Both the position numbers and the translations under genes were made by a program. Of a stretch of 64,000 nt of DNA, positions 59,916 through 64,000 are shown piece by piece. Numbering within the stretch: the stretch's first letter is position 1; each line of letters starts with the position of its first letter. Source of the stretch: Streptomyces pinistramenti (GTDB lineage Bacteria; Actinomycetota; Actinomycetes; Streptomycetales; Streptomycetaceae); the NCBI RefSeq assembly GCF_020564935.1, contig NZ_JAJCXB010000019.1, positions 62,001 to 126,000 of the forward strand. The letters are read 5' to 3'. The notes beneath the pieces were generated by a model that was not told the DNA's origin, did no database searches, and saw only the letters and a program-made list of their open reading frames with translations.

Positions 59916-61667
59916 ATGACACCCGCCCGGCCCCGGCCGGTGGAGCGTGCGCAAGCACAGCAGCAGACAGCCCACCGCCCCAGAGGCGTCCTCGCCCTCA
60001 CGGCGCTCGTCACCGCGATCACGCTGATGGACTACAACGCGCCGATGCTCACGCTGCACGCCATGGCGACGGACTTCCACACCCCCGTTTCCGAGCAGGC
60101 CTGGCTGCTCAACGGGACACCTCTGGGCCTGGCGGCTCTCCTGCTCGTCGCGGGCAGCCTCGCGGACGACTACGGCCGGCGGCGCGCCTTCCTCATCGGC
60201 ACCGCGGCGATGAGCCTGGCCACCGGTCTCGGCGCGCTCGCCACCTCCACACTCACTTTCACCCTGGGCCGTGTCGCCCTGGGCGCGGCGTGCGCATTGA
60301 TCATCTCTAGCAGCCTCGGCCTGATCGCACACGCCTACCCGGCCGGCCACGTACGCGTACGTGCACTGGGAATATGGGGCGCGTCGTTCAGCGCAGGCAC
60401 CGCCACCGGTCCGCTGATCGCCGGCGGGTTCGCCGAAGTCGACTGGCGCCTGGGGTACGTGGTCTTCGCCGCCGTCGGCCTGCTCGTGGCCGCCGCTGCC
60501 GCCCGCGTCCTCGGCGAATCCAAAAGTCCGCGCGGCGGCCGGCCCGATCTGCCCGGTGCCCTGGCGCTGGGAGCGGCGCTCGCCACCTTGCTCAGCGCGC
60601 TGACGCTGGGGCGGGATGGCTGGTTGCGCGCACCGGTGGTCTCGTTGGTCGTGGCGACGGTGGTGCTGGCCGCGGTGTTCGCGCGGATCGAGCGGCGCAG
60701 CACGGCCCCGATGATCGACCTGTCGCTCCTGCGTCGGCCCCTGTTCCTCGCGTCGATCGCCGACGCGCTGTTCACCGGTCTCGGCGTGATCGGCTTGTAC
60801 AGCTTCCTGCCCGCCGTGCTGCAGGAGACCATCGGCATCCCGGCGATCGGCGTGGCATGGCTGCTCTTGCTGTGGGCGGGCATCTCCTCCGTAGTGGCGT
60901 TGCAGGTTCGGCGGCTGGCGCACCTCGTCTCCGCCCGCCACCAACTCGCCCTCGGATTCGTCCTGAACGCGGCGGGCGCGCTCGCCATGCTCGGCGCCGT
61001 ACCCGCGGGCGCCTGGCCGCGGCTGGTGCCCGGCATCGTGGTATCCGGGATCGGCACCGGTCTGCTCAACGCCGCCCTACCACGCCTTGCCGTGGACAAC
61101 GTGCCGCCCGAGCGGGCCGCGATGGGCTCCGGCGCCAACAACACGGCCCGGTACATCGGCTCCGCGGTAGGGGTCGCCTTGACCATCACCGTCGCCACCG
61201 CCTTCCCGGGACGGCCGGCCCATGGCGCAGACCTGGCCTTCGCCGTCTCCGCCTGCCTCACCCTGGCCGGAGCCGCCACCGTGCTCGCGCTGCGCGAACG
61301 CGTGCGTTGGCCTGCCGGATCGCGAAGGCCCGCCTCATGTCCACCGCCATGCGTTCCACCTGCGCTTCCTCGGCCCAGTGCGCTGTGCCGGACGCGCAGA
61401 CGACGACTGTCGACGAGGTCGTGCACCTGGTCGACGCCGTCGCCGGCTCCGCCGCCACCCTCACCCCCGTCGAGGATCGGTGGGAGGTCCGCGAGGGCAG
61501 CCCCGTGCGGCTGTGGGAGCGGATCGAGCGCGTGCTGTCCGCGTACGACGAGGCAGACAGGCCCGCCCGGAGACGTTCGCGCTCCACGTCTACGACGGCG
61601 GGCAGGGCTGAGGAACATCGCTGTCAGATCGTGCGCTAAGGACTCGTCGGCCCTGATGGGCGGCTGA
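59916..61667 (+). CDS. MFS transporter with an aberrant C-terminal extension
   Basis: A 583-residue reading. The first 470 residues form a 14-helix-like MFS (DHA2/QacA-like) exporter: ALVTAITLMDYNAPMLTLHA, LLLVAGSLADDYGRRRAFLI, LGIWGASFSAGTATGPLIAG, AWLLLLWAGISSVVALQVRR and GSGANNTARYIGSAVGVALT. After LALRERVRWPAGSRRPAS the sequence becomes a cysteine/proline/arginine-rich tail of 110 residues with no helix, whereas another frame in the same DNA reads VDEVVHLVDAVAGSAATLTP, so a frameshift or fusion scar near 61330 is likely. ATG 59916 has AGGA six bases upstream. Confidence 0.8.
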   Translation: MTPARPRPVERAQAQQQTAHRPRGVLALTALVTAITLMDYNAPMLTLHAMATDFHTPVSEQAWLLNGTPLGLAALLLVAGSLADDYGRRRAFLIGTAAMSLATGLGALATSTLTFTLGRVALGAACALIISSSLGLIAHAYPAGHVRVRALGIWGASFSAGTATGPLIAGGFAEVDWRLGYVVFAAVGLLVAAAAARVLGESKSPRGGRPDLPGALALGAALATLLSALTLGRDGWLRAPVVSLVVATVVLAAVFARIERRSTAPMIDLSLLRRPLFLASIADALFTGLGVIGLYSFLPAVLQETIGIPAIGVAWLLLLWAGISSVVALQVRRLAHLVSARHQLALGFVLNAAGALAMLGAVPAGAWPRLVPGIVVSGIGTGLLNAALPRLAVDNVPPERAAMGSGANNTARYIGSAVGVALTITVATAFPGRPAHGADLAFAVSACLTLAGAATVLALRERVRWPAGSRRPASCPPPCVPPALPRPSALCRTRRRRLSTRSCTWSTPSPAPPPPSPPSRIGGRSARAAPCGCGSGSSACCPRTTRQTGPPGDVRAPRLRRRAGLRNIAVRSCAKDSSALMGG

Positions 61668-61705
61668 CGGGACGTCGGCGGTGGGACGGCCGCGAAGCCT
61701 TCCCT

Positions 61706-61797
61706 CAGATAACGCCCTATTATCTGCGGCATCGCCGATCATGACCTGCGGCGACGTCGTCGGGCCGATGCGCGAAGCGACCCTGTTGTCTGTGGCA
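61706..61797. repeat. Inverted repeat plus imperfect direct repeat upstream of integrase fragment
   Basis: CAGATAA at 61706-61712 and TTATCTG at 61720-61726 are perfect inverted arms with a 7-base spacer. CCCTATTATCTGCGGCA (61715-61731) recurs as CCCTGTTGTCTGTGGCA (61781-61797), 14 of 17 identical, 66 bp apart, the second copy ending 10 bases before the integrase fragment start. Recombinase binding sites or an operator are possible readings. Confidence 0.5.
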
Positions 61798-61807
61798 ACG
61801 GAGAAGC

Positions 61808-62100
61808 GTGCCGACCGTTGTTCAGCTGCTGGCCGGGAAGGCGCTGACCGTCCGGGCGGCGGCCGACGCCTTCCTCGGCTCGCTCGGCAACCCGAACACC
61901 GCGCGGAACTACGGCATCGCCGTCGGCAAGACCGCCGACCGCCTCGGCGAGGACCGCCCTCTGGCCGCGGTGGCGCCCGACGAAGTCGGGGAGGCTCTGG
62001 AGGTGCTGTGGGGCACCTCGGCGGCGAACACCTGGAACGCGCGCCGCGGCACGGTGCTGTCCTGGACGGGCTGGTGCGGGTTCGCCGCCGTGATCGGGCG
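61808..62100 (+). pseudogene. N-terminal core-binding domain of a tyrosine recombinase, truncated
   Basis: From GTG 61808, six bases after GGAGAAGC: MPTVVQLLAGKALTVRAAAD-type start, then AFLGSLGNPNTARNYGIAVG, KTADRLGEDRPLAAVAPDEV and TWNARRGTVLSWTGWC. This is the SAM-like core-binding domain of phage-type integrases (F...L.NP.TARNY......). Homology ends at about 62085 and the catalytic domain is missing; the same open frame runs on into the methyltransferase gene. It has no obvious sequence similarity to the intact recombinase at 55055. Confidence 0.65.
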
Positions 62101-62173
62101 CCGCACCGGGGCCCGCGGCCAAGACGGGAAAGGCCCCTGTGGCGGCGGTGACCGGTGTGCCAAGATGGGGCAT

Positions 62174-62716
62174 ATGACGTGGAACGGTGACGACTACCAG
62201 GCCCGGTTCGACCGGATGGCTGCCGAGGGGGAGGACGTGCACGGTGAGGCCGTGTTCGTCCGGGCCTTCGAGCCGGCGAGTGTTCTCGATGCGGGCTGTG
62301 GCACGGGGCGGGTGGCCGTGGAGCTGGCCCGGCACGGTATCGACGTGACGGGCGTGGACGCCGATGCCTCGATGCTCGACACCGCTCGGCGCAGGGCGGC
62401 GGAGATCCGTTGGCACCGCCGGGACCTGGTCGGCCTCGATCTGGGGCCGGCCTTCGACGTCGTGGTGATGGCGGGCAACGTCCCGCTGTTCACGCCGCCC
62501 GGGACGGAGGCCGACCTGGTGGCCGGAGCGGCCCGGCACGTCCGGCCCGGGGGACACCTCGTCGCCGGGTTCTCCCTGGACCGCGGTTACGGTCTCGACG
62601 ACTACGACGCGCACTGCCGCGCGGCGGGGCTCGTGCCGGAGGCCAGGTACGCGACCTGGTCGCGCGAGCCCTACGCCGGCGGCCCGTACGCGGTGTCCGT
62701 GCACCGCAGGCCCTGA
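62174..62716 (+). CDS. Class I SAM-dependent methyltransferase
   Basis: A 180-residue protein: MTWNGDDYQARFDRMAAEGE, FEPASVLDAGCGTGRVAVEL (SAM motif I), GIDVTGVDADASMLDTARRR (motif II acidic residue), FDVVVMAGNVPLFTPPGTEA and HVRPGGHLVAGFSLDRGYGL. Length is that of compact Methyltransf_25-type enzymes; the substrate is unknown. ATG 62165 (MGHMTW) is an alternative start. The same frame is open back to the integrase fragment at 61808, so a 302-residue fusion protein could be made from that start. Confidence 0.85.
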   Translation: MTWNGDDYQARFDRMAAEGEDVHGEAVFVRAFEPASVLDAGCGTGRVAVELARHGIDVTGVDADASMLDTARRRAAEIRWHRRDLVGLDLGPAFDVVVMAGNVPLFTPPGTEADLVAGAARHVRPGGHLVAGFSLDRGYGLDDYDAHCRAAGLVPEARYATWSREPYAGGPYAVSVHRRP

Positions 62717-62746
62717 CGGTCCGCGGCGCCCGGCGGACGGGGAAGC

Positions 62747-62981
62747 GCCTGCCGGAGGTGGCGGCCAGCTGCTCCGGGCGGTCGCGCAGCAGGTTGTGCC
62801 CGGCGGTGAGCGCCGCGGTCGTGTGCCCGCCCGTCGTCAGCGCCGACCATGCGGCGAGGTTCGCCGCCGAGACGGTCCGGTCCTTTGTGCCGCGGGCGGT
62901 GAGGATCGGCGCCGCCAACGGCGTCCGGCGGGCCGCCCCGGTGAGGTCCTCGTGCGTCGCCCGGTAGTCGGCCCGGCTCTG
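62747..62981 (-). pseudogene. C-terminal fragment of a type II thioesterase-like protein
   Basis: The minus strand reads PLAAPILTARGTKDRTVSAA, NLAAWSALTTGGHTTAALTA and GHNLLRDRPEQLAA. P...PI....GT.DR.V....L..W...T.G.......GGH..L...P is the pattern at the end of type II thioesterases (RifR/GrsT type), which hydrolyse stalled acyl groups from PKS or NRPS carriers. The catalytic serine region upstream is replaced by transporter-like sequence. It is a scrap fused behind an MFS fragment. Confidence 0.45.
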
Positions 62982-63069
62982 CGCCGCGGTCGCGCCCACG
63001 AGCACCCCGGCCGGGCCCGTGCCTGACCCGGCCGCCGTCACGTCGCTGATCTGGAACGCCGAGGCGTTG

Positions 63070-63580
63070 CAGCCCGTCAGCCCGTCGCTCAGCACGAGCG
63101 GGACCAGGCCGAGGACATCCAACGCCACCCGGCGTGCGCGGTGACCGCGCCCGCGACGACCGGCCCGACCAGCCCCGGGAGCACATAGGCCGCGGAGATG
63201 ACGGCCAGCGCCCTGGGCCGCAGGCCGGTCGTGCAGGCGAGGGCCACGAGCTGGAAGACCGCGATCGAGGCGAGGCCGACGCCGATCCCCTGCGTGCCCC
63301 GGCCCACCACGAACACCGCCATCTTCCCGGCGGTCCCCGCCAGCAGTGGTCCGGCGGTGAACACGGCAACTCCGGTGAGCCGCGGCGGCGCGGCCCGATG
63401 CGGTCGCAGCACTGGCCGGCCACGCCCACGCCCACCAGATTCATGACCAGAAAGATGCTGACGGGCCGGCCGAAGAAGGCCAGGCCGTGCGGGTCCCGCA
63501 CTGCCGTGGGCATGACGGTGGCTACGCGACCCACAAGAGATCTGACATCGAACGGTGGCTGCTGGCCCACCCGGCGGCTC
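63070..63580 (-). pseudogene. MFS transporter fragment, frameshifted
   Basis: In one minus frame FFGRPVSIFLVMNLVGVGVA and GQCCDRIGPRR, in a second RLTGVAVFTAGPLLAGTAGK, MAVFVVGRGTQGIGVGLASI, ALAVISAAYVLPGLVGPVVA and GAVTAHAGWRWM, then ALDVLGLVPLVL in the third. Together they give helices 2-6 of a DHA-type MFS transporter with the RG.QG.G motif. Two frame changes and loss of both ends mark it as a pseudogene. Confidence 0.6.
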
Positions 63581-63600
63581 CGCCTGCACTCCACGCCGAA

Positions 63601-63770
63601 AGCCGCCGCCTACTGCCACCGAATCTCTGACTCAGGTCACTGGTCGGCCGCGAACCGGCCCGCATGAGCTACGGGACGAAGCTACTGCCCCCGGAGTGGC
63701 AGCGGAAGCTTCATCGCCACGACCACCAAGATCGCCCCTGAGCCCGACTACTTGGGCAAACGATCGCGGA
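63601..63770. other. Spacer between MFS relic and thioesterase-like gene
   Basis: No gene recognised. The sequence is slightly less GC-rich (for example GCTTCATCGCCACGACCACC) and contains only short ORFs. Confidence 0.3.
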
Positions 63771-64000
63771 TCACGGCCAAGCTCTGTTCCGAAGATCGCC
63801 AACTGGGCACTCCCCGGAATGTGAGCCGGGGCCGTTGACCGGACACACCCACCCTCGCAGGGAGGTGGCGATGTCGGCGGTGAGCCGGGAGCTGAGGGCT
63901 TCGACGTTGTCGAGGGGGTAGGTGTGATTGCCGGGAAAGAGCCGCGGGGTGGCCGGTTGGCTACTGATGTCGTTCCAGCCGGCCAAGGCCTCCGGGGAGA
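63771..64000 (-). CDS. C-terminal part of a thioesterase-like protein (5' end outside window)
   Basis: The minus strand entering from 64000 reads SPEALAGWNDISSQPATPRL, FPGNHTYPLDNVEALSSRLT and ADIATSL, then a 30-residue tail to TGA at 63771. W..........RLFPGNH.YP is the end of type II thioesterases, with the catalytic histidine in GNH. The N-terminal hydrolase core would lie beyond the window. The tail after SLRGWVCPVNG looks like readthrough, so the original stop may be lost. Tentative; it would fit a PKS/NRPS locus continuing to the right. Confidence 0.45.
   Translation of the reverse strand, partial: SPEALAGWNDISSQPATPRLFPGNHTYPLDNVEALSSRLTADIATSLRGWVCPVNGPGSHSGECPVGDLRNRAWP

Overview
The window is very GC-rich DNA with GTG/TTG starts, strong GGAGG-type ribosome binding sites and a gene content (cytochrome P450 with its own ferredoxin, many TetR/MarR/WYL/MocR regulators, GH19 chitinase with a DasR-type box, PKS and NRPS pieces, KdpD-like kinases) that points to Streptomyces or a very close actinomycete. 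It reads as an accessory or chromosome-arm region: intact regulator-plus-target modules alternate with gene debris (truncations, frameshifts, in-frame stops, head-to-tail chimeras). I saw no rRNA, tRNA or CRISPR array.

Left end (1-6.2 kb): a partial RidA gene, remnants of a VOC protein, a PKS acyl carrier protein and a methyltransferase, a hydrolase broken at a C8 tract, an intact WYL regulator divergent from a VOC protein, then scrambled pieces of an acetyltransferase, a clavaminate-synthase-like oxygenase and a PLP enzyme. 6.3-13 kb: an NTF2-like/TetR pair with two palindromic operators, a 3Fe-4S ferredoxin / reductase / P450 operon, a secreted protein, and a TetR divergent from an alpha/beta hydrolase with paired operators. 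13.1-18.7 kb: a minus-strand module of response regulator, histidine kinase, ABC ATPase and FtsX-like permease. 19-25 kb: MarR and MFS genes, a DUF3626/MFS scar, a transposase scar, and a regulator divergent from peptide deformylase with tandem ACTTTGCAAAGT palindromes. 25-34 kb: LysR divergent from an MDR oxidoreductase, chitinase, hydrolase, DHA2 exporter coupled to MarR, CDF transporter.

34-43 kb: two paralogous orphan KdpD-like sensor kinases in opposite orientation, with a stray kdpF but no kdpABC or kdpE, plus a universal stress protein. 42.8-52.2 kb: relics of secondary metabolism (NRPS A-PCP-reductase, class III aminotransferase, KSQ loading ketosynthase) and recombination chimeras. 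52.4-62.7 kb: SDR/TetR pair around a 20-bp inverted repeat; a coupled tyrosine recombinase / small DNA-binding protein / zinc-ribbon trio; a MocR regulator beside two genes (USP and GNAT) that share a duplicated promoter-leader and the N-terminus MSARLN; an MFS transporter; and an integrase N-terminus fused in frame to a methyltransferase. The right end holds remnants of an MFS transporter and of two thioesterase-like proteins, the last running off the window.

The most interesting candidates are the duplicated MocR leader, the recombinase trio with the second truncated integrase, and the paired orphan KdpD kinases. Family assignments are from reading protein motifs by eye; no database search was run.
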